Shown here: positions 37,049-45,838 of the stretch, piece by piece
Position numbering within the stretch: the first letter of the stretch is position 1
Layout: each line of letters opens with the position of its first letter
Source: Candidatus Pacearchaeota archaeon
GTDB lineage: Archaea; Nanobdellota; Nanobdellia; Pacearchaeales; GW2011-AR1
NCBI GenBank assembly: GCA_018221285.1
Contig: JAAOYJ010000003.1
Coordinates: 151,030 to 215,029 of the forward strand
DNA: 64,000 nt
Direction: 5' to 3'
Program-made: the position numbers and the translations under genes
Notes under the pieces: model-generated
What the model was told of the DNA's origin: nothing
Databases searched by the model: none
Seen by the model: only the letters and a program-made list of their open reading frames with translations

Positions 37049-37610
37049 GTTTGAAAAAATATCAGAGAAACTTTTTCCAAAATTAAGATATTTAGGCGAG
37101 GATAATAAACAATTGGTGATTGTTTTTGCAGGAATTCCTGCTTCTGGAAAAACCTATATTGCTAAAATCCTCGAGGATAAATACAAGGGAGTTAGAATCA
37201 GGAGTGATGATATAATGGATTTTGTCAGCGAAGATAAACTTGTAGAAACTATTGAAGAAAACGAGAAAATAAAAAAAGAGTACGTTTACAATCTTCTTGG
37301 AGATGTTCCTTTTAGAAACAGATTTATTATCTTAGACGAATCAATAGATAGGACTTATAAGAAATTATTGTCCCTTTTAGATTCTAAGAATCTAAACTAT
37401 TTTATAATCAACATTGAAATCTCAGAAGAAGATGCAATCAAAAGAGTTAAGGCAAGAGAATCAAAGGAAAACTGGAGGAGTTGGATTAATAGATTTGAAA
37501 GATGGACAAGAGAACATGAAGATTGTCTTAAGAACATAAAACCAGATATAACTCTTGAGGGGATGAACCCAGATTTAGATAAGCTCTTTAAAAAATTAGA
37601 AAGAAAGTAA
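37038..37610 (+). CDS. P-loop kinase (zeta-toxin/AAA-like)
   Basis: GIPASGKTYIAKIL Walker A, start at internal Met. Confidence 0.65.
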   Translation: MKSKFEKISEKLFPKLRYLGEDNKQLVIVFAGIPASGKTYIAKILEDKYKGVRIRSDDIMDFVSEDKLVETIEENEKIKKEYVYNLLGDVPFRNRFIILDESIDRTYKKLLSLLDSKNLNYFIINIEISEEDAIKRVKARESKENWRSWINRFERWTREHEDCLKNIKPDITLEGMNPDLDKLFKKLERK

Positions 37611-37796
37611 AGAGTCGAAAGAAGATAAATCATCACAATAATCCTTTATGTTTTTTGCTTGCAAAAAATGTTCGCGTAGCAATGCGCAAGCACTATGCGA
37701 AGCGACTGTGTCGGCGAGCGTCTAGGTCATTATTGCGAATTATAATATGTATCCTACCGCAATAATCCTTAAAAACTCCTAGCGCTTTTTCTGGGA

Positions 37797-38933
37797 ATGG
37801 AGGATGTTTATGGTCGAGAGAGGGAAGGTTATAGTCAAGAGAGTGAAAGTAGTTCTTCAATTCCATCAAGCTTGTCACCTGAAATAAGAGAGATTGATAA
37901 AGAGTTGGCAGAACTTTTGAAGAAGCAGTCAGCAAAAATTAAAGTTATTGGAGTCGGAGGTGCAGGAAACAATTCGCTTTCAAGGATGAGAGAAATCGGA
38001 ATTAAAGGGGGAGAACTTATCGCGATTAATACAGATGCACAGGATTTATTATATGCTAATGCGGACCAGAAAATTCTTATTGGAAAGGAATTGACCCAAG
38101 GACTTGGGGCTGGAAGCAATCCAAAGGTCGGACAGGAAGCAGCAAAAGAGTCAGAAGCTGAGATAAAGAAAAAGATTGCAGGAAGCGACATGATTTTCAT
38201 TACTTGTGGTTTAGGAGGGGGGACAGGAACAGGAGCTGCACCAGTAATAGCAAATATAGCAAAGAAGCAAGGAGCATTAACAATTGGTGTTGTAACATTG
38301 CCGTTTACAATTGAAGGAAGAAAAAGAATCGAAAATGCAATGGAAGGCTTGGAGAGAATGGAATCTGTTGTAGACACATTGATAGTTATTCCAAATGATA
38401 AACTTCTTGAACTAGCTCCAGACTTACCTCTCCACACAGCCTTCAAAATTGCAGACGAAATTCTAACCAATGCAGTGAAGGGTACAACAGAGCTTGTAAC
38501 AACATCAGGGTTAGTTAACCTTGACTTTGCAGATATAAAAACAGTAATGGTCGACGGAGGAGTTTCATTAATAGGAATGGGAGAATCAGACACAGAACAA
38601 AGAGCTACCGACGCTGTTGAGAAGGCAATACAAAACCCTCTACTTGATGTGGATATCTCTGACGCAACAGGCGCATTGGTGAATATAGTTGGGGGTGTTG
38701 ACATGAGCTTGGATGAATGCAAGGCAGTAATAGAAACAATCGGAGACAGGTTAAGCCCAGACGCAAAATTAATTTGGGGCGCGCAAATCTCTCCAGACAT
38801 GGAAAAAACCCTGAGGGTTTTATTAATAGTAACAGGAGTAAAGAGTTCCCAAATCCTTGGCCACGGAGAATCAATGGAATCTGTTCGCCACAAAGAAATC
38901 GAGGAAGAGCTAGGGATTGAGTTCTTTGAATAG
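37797..38933 (+). CDS. ftsZ: cell division protein FtsZ
   Basis: GVGGAGNNSLSRM, GLGGGTGTGAAPVIA tubulin signature. Confidence 0.97.
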   Translation: MEDVYGREREGYSQESESSSSIPSSLSPEIREIDKELAELLKKQSAKIKVIGVGGAGNNSLSRMREIGIKGGELIAINTDAQDLLYANADQKILIGKELTQGLGAGSNPKVGQEAAKESEAEIKKKIAGSDMIFITCGLGGGTGTGAAPVIANIAKKQGALTIGVVTLPFTIEGRKRIENAMEGLERMESVVDTLIVIPNDKLLELAPDLPLHTAFKIADEILTNAVKGTTELVTTSGLVNLDFADIKTVMVDGGVSLIGMGESDTEQRATDAVEKAIQNPLLDVDISDATGALVNIVGGVDMSLDECKAVIETIGDRLSPDAKLIWGAQISPDMEKTLRVLLIVTGVKSSQILGHGESMESVRHKEIEEELGIEFFE

Positions 38934-38983
38934 GAAAATAGTTTTAGAGAATATAAATTCTTAAATACTTTATAATAAGGAAA

Positions 38984-39313
38984 TTGTTAATGGAATTTGA
39001 AGGAGTTTATCGTTTTACTAATTTAACCAAAATAGAATTCAAATATTTAAGAAAAAAAATTCTCCCCCACGTATTGAAATTAGATTTTGTAGGAGTGCCT
39101 TTGAAAAAACTAAATATGGAGTTAGTTGTTGGTTATAATGGGAAAAGAAGGGTGGGAGAATTATTTTTTCCTTCTTCTAACGGCACTCAAAGAAAAATTA
39201 AAAAGAGGGACCCCCTTTTAGATGCAATATATTGTTCAATATCTTCAAGATTAAAGACTTTTAGAGGATCTTCTAAAGATGAACACTATATGAGAGACTA
39301 TCGTTTTGAATAA
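38984..39313 (+). CDS. hypothetical protein between ftsZ and secE
   Basis: 109 aa ORF. Confidence 0.55.
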   Translation: MLMEFEGVYRFTNLTKIEFKYLRKKILPHVLKLDFVGVPLKKLNMELVVGYNGKRRVGELFFPSSNGTQRKIKKRDPLLDAIYCSISSRLKTFRGSSKDEHYMRDYRFE

Positions 39314-39343
39314 TTTTAAAAACTCTCTATTTCTAATCAATTC

Positions 39344-39526
39344 ATGGTAAAGAAGACATTCGGTTCGCTGAAATCATTCACACTTAAGTCTAAAAGAGTT
39401 TGGCATGTAATGAAAAAGCCCTCAAGAAAAGAGTTCGAGACAATTGCGAAGGTATCTGCAATCGGAATCCTACTATTAGGTTTAATCGGGTTCGCAATAT
39501 CATTAGCTATGAAAATGTTTGTTTAG
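39344..39526 (+). CDS. secE: preprotein translocase subunit SecE
   Basis: RVWHVMKKPSRKEFETIAKVSAIGILLLGLIGFAI. Confidence 0.92.
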   Translation: MVKKTFGSLKSFTLKSKRVWHVMKKPSRKEFETIAKVSAIGILLLGLIGFAISLAMKMFV

Positions 39527-39605
39527 GAAAATTTATAAACCCAAAATTTTAAGTAATCCTATATTATTCTTTAATTATTCCAATTTAAAGGATAGCTAGA
39601 GCAAA

Positions 39606-40073
39606 ATGATATTTATTATAAAAGTCACGACAAACAAAGAAGAGAACGCAGTCGAAATGATCGCAGACAGGATTGCGAAAAAAGACATAAATGTATATTC
39701 TGTATCGCGGCCACATGGTTTGAGAGGTTACATTCTTTTAGAAGCAGAGGACAGAGATTCGGCAGAAGAGGCAGTGTTCAATCTTCCTTATGTAAAAGGA
39801 ATAATCGGAAAGACAATCGGCTACGAAGAGATAAAGAATATGGTAGAGACTTCAGCTGAAACGATTTCAATTAAAGAAGGAGACATTGTCGAGATGATTT
39901 CAGAACCTTTCAAAAAGGAGAAAGCCAAAGTCGTGAGAATAGACAAGCAGAAAGAGGAAGTGGTAGTGAGCTTGCTTGGAGCAGTTGTCCCATTACCTGT
40001 AACAGTAAAGCTAGACAATGTTAAAGTTATAAGAAGAGATGAAATGGAGGACGATGACGAAGATGATGAATAA
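39606..40073 (+). CDS. spt5: transcription elongation factor Spt5 (NusG)
   Basis: FIIKVTTNKEENAVEMIADRI...KGIIGKT; KOW region. Confidence 0.93.
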   Translation: MIFIIKVTTNKEENAVEMIADRIAKKDINVYSVSRPHGLRGYILLEAEDRDSAEEAVFNLPYVKGIIGKTIGYEEIKNMVETSAETISIKEGDIVEMISEPFKKEKAKVVRIDKQKEEVVVSLLGAVVPLPVTVKLDNVKVIRRDEMEDDDEDDE

Positions 40074-40383
40074 TCTAATAGGGAGTGTTATCAATGATAT
40101 GGAACAAATATACAAAGGGTGTGGAGAAAAAAAACCTTATTGGATGGATGCAAGAGAATTTGTAGCTGCCCACAATAATCTTAATGGGGTTGAACATCTT
40201 TCTATAAACAAAGGAGGAATTAATTTTAGAATTATTACAGGAGTAGATACAAGAGGAGATAATTTTTATATGATTACTATTCCTCCAGTTCAGGGTGGAA
40301 AAGAGGATCTACATAAATTATCAGAAGGTTTTGATAGATTATCCACTAAACAATCTCCTCGCGAATCAGCGAGGGCAATTTAA
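40039..40383 (+). CDS. hypothetical protein between spt5 and uL11
   Basis: Overlaps the spt5 3' end; probable start is an internal Met; C-terminus coincides with a palindrome. Confidence 0.55.
   Translation: MKWRTMTKMMNNLIGSVINDMEQIYKGCGEKKPYWMDAREFVAAHNNLNGVEHLSINKGGINFRIITGVDTRGDNFYMITIPPVQGGKEDLHKLSEGFDRLSTKQSPRESARAI
40357..40374. repeat. CTCGC palindrome
   Basis: CCTCGC-GAATCA-GCGAGG. Confidence 0.55.
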
Positions 40384-40386
40384 AAA

Positions 40387-41031
40387 ATGATAGTTAAAAT
40401 CTTAGCAGAAGGCGGAGACATGAAACCAGGGCCAGCACTTAGTCAGAAACTCGGGCCTTTAGGAATTAATGTTAATCAAGTTATTCAGAAAGTAAATGAT
40501 TCAACAAAAGATTTCAAGGGAATGAAAGTCCCAGTCGAATTAGATGTTAATACGTCGACAAAAGACTTTGAAGTTAATGTTTTCTCCCCACCCGTTTCAG
40601 AATTAATGAAAAAAGAATTAGGAATCGAAAAAGGTTCAGCAGATCAAAGCAGATTCCAAGAAGCGAATGCCTCAATAGAACAAGTAATTTCTGTAGCAAA
40701 GACAAAACTCCCAGGATTGCTTTGCAAGGATTTGAAATCCGCAGTTAAAACAGTTGTAGGAACTTGTGTAAGTTTAGGGGTTTTAATTGAGAATAAACCT
40801 GCCAAGGAAATCGAACAAGAGATAGACGAAGGCAAATATGATAAAGAGATAAATTCAGAATCAACAGAAACATCTGAAGAGAAAAAGAAGGAACTCGACG
40901 AATATTTCACAAATATTAAGTTAGAGCAAGAGAATATTAAGAAACAGGAAAAAGCCGTAGAAGAAGCTAAGGAAGAAAAAGCCGTAGGAAAACCTGAAGA
41001 AGAAAAAGAAGAAGTGTTAAAGAAAGGCTAA
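40387..41031 (+). CDS. rpl11: ribosomal protein uL11
   Basis: EGGDMKPGPALSQKLGPLGINVNQVIQKVNDSTKDFKGMKVPVEL. Confidence 0.95.
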   Translation: MIVKILAEGGDMKPGPALSQKLGPLGINVNQVIQKVNDSTKDFKGMKVPVELDVNTSTKDFEVNVFSPPVSELMKKELGIEKGSADQSRFQEANASIEQVISVAKTKLPGLLCKDLKSAVKTVVGTCVSLGVLIENKPAKEIEQEIDEGKYDKEINSESTETSEEKKKELDEYFTNIKLEQENIKKQEKAVEEAKEEKAVGKPEEEKEEVLKKG

Positions 41032-41075
41032 GCTAGTGAATAGTTTTATAAATCAATTTGCCCCTTTTTTCATAT

Positions 41076-41149
41076 GGGGTTGTGGTGTAGCTTGGTTAGC
41101 ATCGTAGGTTTGGGACCTGCAGACCCAGGTTCAAATCCTGGCAACCCCA
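41076..41149 (+). tRNA. tRNA-Pro(TGG)
   Basis: GGGGTTG/CAACCCC acceptor, anticodon loop TTTGGGA, T-arm CCAGG-TTCAAAT-CCTGG. Confidence 0.93.
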
Positions 41150-41259
41150 TTTTTAATTGAATATATTGCTCCTCGTAAACTCTTCAATATAATAAACTGA
41201 TAATAAAGAATACTAAGTTACTCAACAAATTAAGCTTTTTTCTATTAATTACTTTCTTT

Positions 41260-41281
41260 ATCTCGAGCGATAGCGAGCTAT
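41260..41281. repeat. CTCG palindrome-like element
   Basis: ATCTCGAGCGATAGCGAGCTAT after TATTAATTACTTTCTTT. Confidence 0.5.
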
Positions 41282-41331
41282 TCTCTACTACCAAACTTTT
41301 AAAAACAAATAATCTTCTCTATTTGTATAAA

Positions 41332-41580
41332 ATGCCAAAATTCATAATAATAAATAATGTGAAAGAGTTAGAAGGACATACGCCAGGAGTTAGTAGAGTA
41401 AATATCCTTGGACAAGGAGATGAAGAGTTATATGATCGAAAAGGGATCTTTATGGGGTTTGATTCTTTTGACCACCCAAGTTATATTGTCGTGAAAAGGG
41501 GGCAGGATTATCTGAACAGATTTGTCAAACAGGGATTTTTGGGGCGTTTCCTTCTCGAGGACTTCAAGGAACATCTATAA
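41332..41580 (+). CDS. hypothetical protein
   Basis: ORF, probable start MPKFIIINN. Confidence 0.5.
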   Translation: MPKFIIINNVKELEGHTPGVSRVNILGQGDEELYDRKGIFMGFDSFDHPSYIVVKRGQDYLNRFVKQGFLGRFLLEDFKEHL

Positions 41581-41648
41581 GCATCCCTCCTAATTCAATC
41601 AAAGGAAGATATGTCAATAGATTATTGAAAAGAAACGGAGTATAAAAA

Positions 41649-41870
41649 ATGCCAACAAAAACAAAAAAAGCAAAAGCAGCAGGAAGATTCGGAGCAAGAT
41701 ATGGAAAGACAGTTAGAGCAAAATTATCAAAGGTGGAAACCAAACAAAGAGTTAAACAGAGGTGCCCTTTTTGTAAAAAGCTCGGGGTTAAGAGAGTCTC
41801 TAAGGGAATCTGGAACTGCAAAAAATGCGGCAAGAAGTTCGCATCAAACACATATCATTTAGATGAATAA
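41649..41870 (+). CDS. rpl37ae: ribosomal protein eL43 (L37Ae)
   Basis: GRFGARYGKTVRAKLSKVE...CPFCKKLGVKRVSKGIWNCKKCGKKFA. Confidence 0.95.
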   Translation: MPTKTKKAKAAGRFGARYGKTVRAKLSKVETKQRVKQRCPFCKKLGVKRVSKGIWNCKKCGKKFASNTYHLDE

Positions 41871-41900
41871 ATTTATAAGGCAACAAACATCAAAATTAAC

Positions 41901-42227
41901 ATGGCAACAATCAATATAAGAGATTTAGAAATTGGGATAAGTTATAACCTAAGAGAATTATTTGGAGAAGGATTTCCTGATGAAAAGAGAGAATATTTTG
42001 GTCCAAGTTGGGGAAATATAGCTCGTCCAGCATTTGGAGAAATGGTTGTAGAAGATGGAAAAAAATGCGTGGTTGTTTCTAGTATTGGTCCAACCACTCT
42101 TGATGTGTCATGTAGTTTTTTCCATGATAAGATGATGGGAGGAAAACCTTTCTCTTTTGAAAATGTACGAAAACATTACTGGGCAAATAGTTTAACTCAA
42201 GAACAAAGAAATTTAGCTTTACAATAA
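41901..42227 (+). CDS. hypothetical protein between eL43 and rpoP
   Basis: 108 aa ORF. Confidence 0.55.
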   Translation: MATINIRDLEIGISYNLRELFGEGFPDEKREYFGPSWGNIARPAFGEMVVEDGKKCVVVSSIGPTTLDVSCSFFHDKMMGGKPFSFENVRKHYWANSLTQEQRNLALQ

Positions 42228-42228
42228 A

Positions 42229-42366
42229 ATGGCAAAATACAAATGTTTCAAATGCGGAAAGAAGATTACTAGCAAGGTTCTTGATAAGAGATTTGTATGT
42301 CCTAGTTGCGGAAGCAAGATTTTCTTTAAACCACGTACAAAAGTAAAAAAAGTAAAAACAGATTAA
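42229..42366 (+). CDS. rpoP: RNA polymerase subunit Rpo12/P (not in ORF track)
   Basis: Read by eye: MAKYKCFKCGKKITSKVLDKRFVCPSCGSKIFFKPRTKVKKVKTD. Confidence 0.92.
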   Translation: MAKYKCFKCGKKITSKVLDKRFVCPSCGSKIFFKPRTKVKKVKTD

Positions 42367-42696
42367 ATGACAGACAAAAACCAAGATAATAAAATTCAAG
42401 AATTGCAGTTTTTAGAGCAGAATCTTCAGAACCTGCTTATGCAAAAACAAGCTTTTCAGATGGAATTGTCTGAAACACAAGCTGCTTCAAAAGAAGTAGA
42501 AAAAGCAGGCGACGAGGTTTTCAAGATCATTGGACAATTGATGATAAAGACAAACAAAAAAGAGATGAAAGAAGAACTTGAGAACAAAGATAAAATTCTA
42601 AGTTTGAGGGTTAGCACAATCGAGAAACAAGAGACTTCTTTAGCAGAACAACTTGAAAAACTTAGAGATGAAGTTATGAAAGGAATGAAGAAGTAA
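42367..42696 (+). CDS. pfdB: prefoldin subunit beta
   Basis: Coiled-coil ORF LEQNLQNLLMQKQAFQMELSETQAASKEVEKA...VFKIIGQLMIKT. Confidence 0.9.
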   Translation: MTDKNQDNKIQELQFLEQNLQNLLMQKQAFQMELSETQAASKEVEKAGDEVFKIIGQLMIKTNKKEMKEELENKDKILSLRVSTIEKQETSLAEQLEKLRDEVMKGMKK

Positions 42697-42743
42697 TTCT
42701 ATAGAATATAAAATTTTAAATATAGTCAATTTTTAAGATTAAA

Positions 42744-43040
42744 ATGAGTGGGAAAGGATATTCAATAAATTTATACATGAATCCTTATCATCCAAAAACT
42801 ATTTGTGCAGGGTTTAGTCTCCCTAGGGGTGGAGGACATAAAGGGCTTGGCGAGACTGTTAAGGGAGCGATTACAAACTTAACAGCAAATTTACCTTCTG
42901 AAAGAGGGGCGAAAATAGTATTAACAAATAATTTTATAGTATGGGGATTTGGGCCTGATGGAAATAAATTAGATAATGAAATCTTTTCTTCCATAAAAGC
43001 CAAACTTTCAAAAGAAAGACCAGATATAACTTTTTTTTAA
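42744..43040 (+). CDS. hypothetical protein
   Basis: 98 aa ORF. Confidence 0.5.
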   Translation: MSGKGYSINLYMNPYHPKTICAGFSLPRGGGHKGLGETVKGAITNLTANLPSERGAKIVLTNNFIVWGFGPDGNKLDNEIFSSIKAKLSKERPDITFF

Positions 43041-43104
43041 TCTCACCCCAACATAACCAAAAAATCACAGAAATCTTTATAAAGAATATCTCTATAATTT
43101 TAAC

Positions 43105-43497
43105 ATGGTTTTTGATAAGATAAAAAGAGCGTTCTCTGATTCAGCCAGTGGAGAGGGATTCGACGACGAATATCTGGAAATTGACTTAGGCCAAGAGGAG
43201 AAAGAGAACAAGGTTTTGATTAAGCTTTTCGTGCTAAAGGACTACGACGACGTCAACGAAATTCTAAACTCATTAAGGCAAGGCTATACTATTGCTATTA
43301 TTAATATAACAACTTTAAGAAAGAAAGATTCTATTGAACTAAAAAGAGCAGTCTCAAAAATCAAAAAGACAACTGACGCTCTTGAGGGCAGCATCGCAGG
43401 ATTCGGAGAAAACACAATAATCGTTGCACCTTCTTTCGCACGAATCGACAAAGATGTTTCAAAACCCAAAGAAGAAAAGAAAAGTCGGTGGGATTGA
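43105..43497 (+). CDS. sepF: SepF-like cell division protein
   Basis: KVLIKLFVLKDYDDVNEILNSLRQGYTIAIINITTL...GSIAGFGENTIIVAPSFARI. Confidence 0.85.
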   Translation: MVFDKIKRAFSDSASGEGFDDEYLEIDLGQEEKENKVLIKLFVLKDYDDVNEILNSLRQGYTIAIINITTLRKKDSIELKRAVSKIKKTTDALEGSIAGFGENTIIVAPSFARIDKDVSKPKEEKKSRWD

Positions 43498-43557
43498 ATT
43501 TTTGTTTCTAAATTGCTCACTTCGTTCGTATTGATTAGGGATAGTTAATAAAAAGAA

Positions 43558-43824
43558 TTATTTATATCTTGGACGAAGAATCATATCAAAACCTATTGGT
43601 TTATCAGCTTCAATATATTCTTCCCAAGTTAAATCTAAAGTAGAATGGCGATCAAGGTATCTCACAGTAGTTATCTGTTGTCTTTTATCTCCTAGGTTAA
43701 AAAAACCTTCTTCATCATGATCTCTCAAAATTGATAGCGTCTCTTCTTCTGAAAAAAATTGTTCTTTACTAGCTACATGTTTACGGACTAAAGTTCCTCC
43801 AGGCCTATCATGGCGATTTGTCAT
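43558..43824 (-). CDS. hypothetical protein
   Basis: 88 aa ORF. Confidence 0.5.
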   Translation of the reverse strand: MTNRHDRPGGTLVRKHVASKEQFFSEEETLSILRDHDEEGFFNLGDKRQQITTVRYLDRHSTLDLTWEEYIEADKPIGFDMILRPRYK

Positions 43825-43900
43825 ACACTCTTTTAGTTATTAACTTTTTAAAGATTATTGTAATTAATGATATGTTTTCTATTAACAACCCTCCCCAATC

Positions 43901-43914
43901 CTCGCGTTAGCGAG
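43901..43914. repeat. CTCGC palindrome
   Basis: CTCGC-GTTA-GCGAG followed by CAAACTTTTATAAC. Confidence 0.6.
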
Positions 43915-43949
43915 CAAACTTTTATAACTTCCCTCTTTCTCCCCCTAAC

Positions 43950-44552
43950 ATGAAAACCCTATTCATTCCAGCAAAATCTAAACTCAAGCTAGACAAATCT
44001 CTTACCAACAATCTCTCAAAAAAACTTCCCCAAAACATAGCAATAGCTTATTCTATTCAATATAAATCCCAAGCAGAAGAGTTGAATAAGATTCTCAAAC
44101 CAGTTGCTTCCACACAAGTTTTGGGTTGCAGTCAGCCAAAGTTTCCAAAAAATACAAAAGCAATCCTCCTAATAAGCGACGGAAAATTCCATGCAACCTC
44201 TCTTGCAATGGAAACAAAACTTCCTACCTATATATTAGAGAACAATAAACTAAGCAAAATTTCAAGTAAAGATATAGAAGTTCTAAGGAAAAAACAAAAA
44301 GCTGCTTATGTGAAGTTCCTTAATTCAAAAGAAGTCGGAATCATTATCTCAACAAAACCAGGCCAGCAAAGACTAAAGCGCGCAATGGAATTCAAGAAGA
44401 AGTTGAAATCAAAACACTCATACCTATTTATATGTAATAATATCAATACTTCTGAATTCGAGAATTTTGGTTTAGATTCATGGGTAAACACTGCCTGTCC
44501 AAGGCTCGATATGAATGATGCGAGAGTTGTTAATATTGATAATATAAAATGA
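43950..44552 (+). CDS. dph2: short Dph2-like diphthamide synthesis protein
   Basis: VLGCSQPKF, LISDGKFHATSLAMETKLPTYI, STKPGQQRL, NTACPRLDMND; N-terminal domain absent. Confidence 0.75.
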   Translation: MKTLFIPAKSKLKLDKSLTNNLSKKLPQNIAIAYSIQYKSQAEELNKILKPVASTQVLGCSQPKFPKNTKAILLISDGKFHATSLAMETKLPTYILENNKLSKISSKDIEVLRKKQKAAYVKFLNSKEVGIIISTKPGQQRLKRAMEFKKKLKSKHSYLFICNNINTSEFENFGLDSWVNTACPRLDMNDARVVNIDNIK

Positions 44553-45133
44553 TATTTATAGGAATTTGTGGACCAAGTAACAGTGGTAAGAGTTCGTTGT
44601 GCGAAGAGTTAATAAAAAAGTATGATGCTGGATGGATTGAAGTTGACCATTATATTAAGGATAAAAAAGATATTCCTTTCAAGGGAAAATATAGAAATTG
44701 GGAATTACCCAAAAATCATAGATTTGATAAGTTGTTAGCAGATTTAAAGAAACTTAGTTCTGACAAAACAATAAGTCATCCAATATACAGTTGGAAAAAG
44801 GGTAAAGTTAAAGGGGATAGGAAGATAAAGCCAAAGAAGATAATTTTTATAGAAGGATTTTACTTGTTTTCTGACAAAAAGATAAGAGATATGTTGGATG
44901 TGAAAATTTATCTCAATATAACTTCAAAAGAGCTTCGTAAGAGAAGAACCTGTAATGAAGAGGGGTATGAATGGGATAAGAGGGAATATTTGGATAAAGT
45001 ATATTTTCCAATGTATCAAAGATATGGAATCACTCAGAAAGAATATGCTGATTATATTATAAATGCAAATGTCTCTTTGCAAGAAGTGGAAGAGAAGGTA
45101 AAGAAGATAGTTGAATCTAAATTGCACTCGTAA
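44549..45133 (+). CDS. uridine kinase-like P-loop kinase
   Basis: GICGPSNSGKSSLCEEL Walker A; VDHYIKD; ATGA overlap with dph2. Confidence 0.75.
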   Translation: MIFIGICGPSNSGKSSLCEELIKKYDAGWIEVDHYIKDKKDIPFKGKYRNWELPKNHRFDKLLADLKKLSSDKTISHPIYSWKKGKVKGDRKIKPKKIIFIEGFYLFSDKKIRDMLDVKIYLNITSKELRKRRTCNEEGYEWDKREYLDKVYFPMYQRYGITQKEYADYIINANVSLQEVEEKVKKIVESKLHS

Positions 45134-45148
45134 GAGAGATAATAAGTA

Positions 45149-45232
45149 ATAACCTATTCTTAGTTGCTCAACGTATAATGCGAAGCTAATCTATTAAATT
45201 AATCTCATAAATCTGCGAACTAGTGAGCAGCT
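45149..45232. repeat. composite dispersed repeat, second copy
   Basis: AGTTGCTCAACGTATAATGCGAAGCTAA followed by AATCTGCGAACTAGTGAGCAGCTAT; compare 4898-4980. Confidence 0.55.
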
Positions 45233-45641
45233 ATACTTTCGCAATACTAAACACAGTCTTCAACGCTACAATAATTGTAGCAGGAACAAATAATGCCAAT
45301 AGTGCAGCAAAGACTGAAGAAACCATATCCCCAACCCCCACCCCTATTAATGAACCTGTTACACTCTCCATACCAAACTTACTAACAACCACTAAGATTG
45401 CACCAGCATATAAGAATGTCTGCGAATCCTTTCCTGTAACATTCATGAATCCTACAACCAGCCCAAGAATAACTAGGATAGCATAAATCTGCGCACTATA
45501 TGTTGTAAGTGCAGGAATCGTAAGCAAAGTCGTGGACAACCCAATCAAGATCGCAAGCACAACTCCAACCAAGAAAGCCCATGCCCCAACAGAATTCTCC
45601 TGAGATTTTATTACCATTTTATTTTCCCGTTGCTGAACCAA
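45231..45641 (-). CDS. small membrane protein
   Basis: 136 aa, ~4 hydrophobic segments. Confidence 0.55.
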   Translation of the reverse strand: MVQQRENKMVIKSQENSVGAWAFLVGVVLAILIGLSTTLLTIPALTTYSAQIYAILVILGLVVGFMNVTGKDSQTFLYAGAILVVVSKFGMESVTGSLIGVGVGDMVSSVFAALLALFVPATIIVALKTVFSIAKV

Positions 45642-45838
45642 ACATTTTTTAATATATAAATCTTTTGAAATAGGAACTTAATTAAGAGAGTGTTGAAAAT
45701 TTACCAACATCTTATTCTTCTTGGTTAAGTTGGGTGATTTTTGATCTTATAATGGTTGTATAAAGATTTCCTAAGACATTTGATCTGAAAGTTTACTGCA
45801 TTAAAGGTAGTAAATGGTCTAGTAAATGGTCCAGTAAA

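Noticed and set aside
37835-38893. 352 aa ORF antisense to ftsZ
   Set aside because: Shadow ORF of a strongly recognised FtsZ gene; composition is typical of antisense frames.
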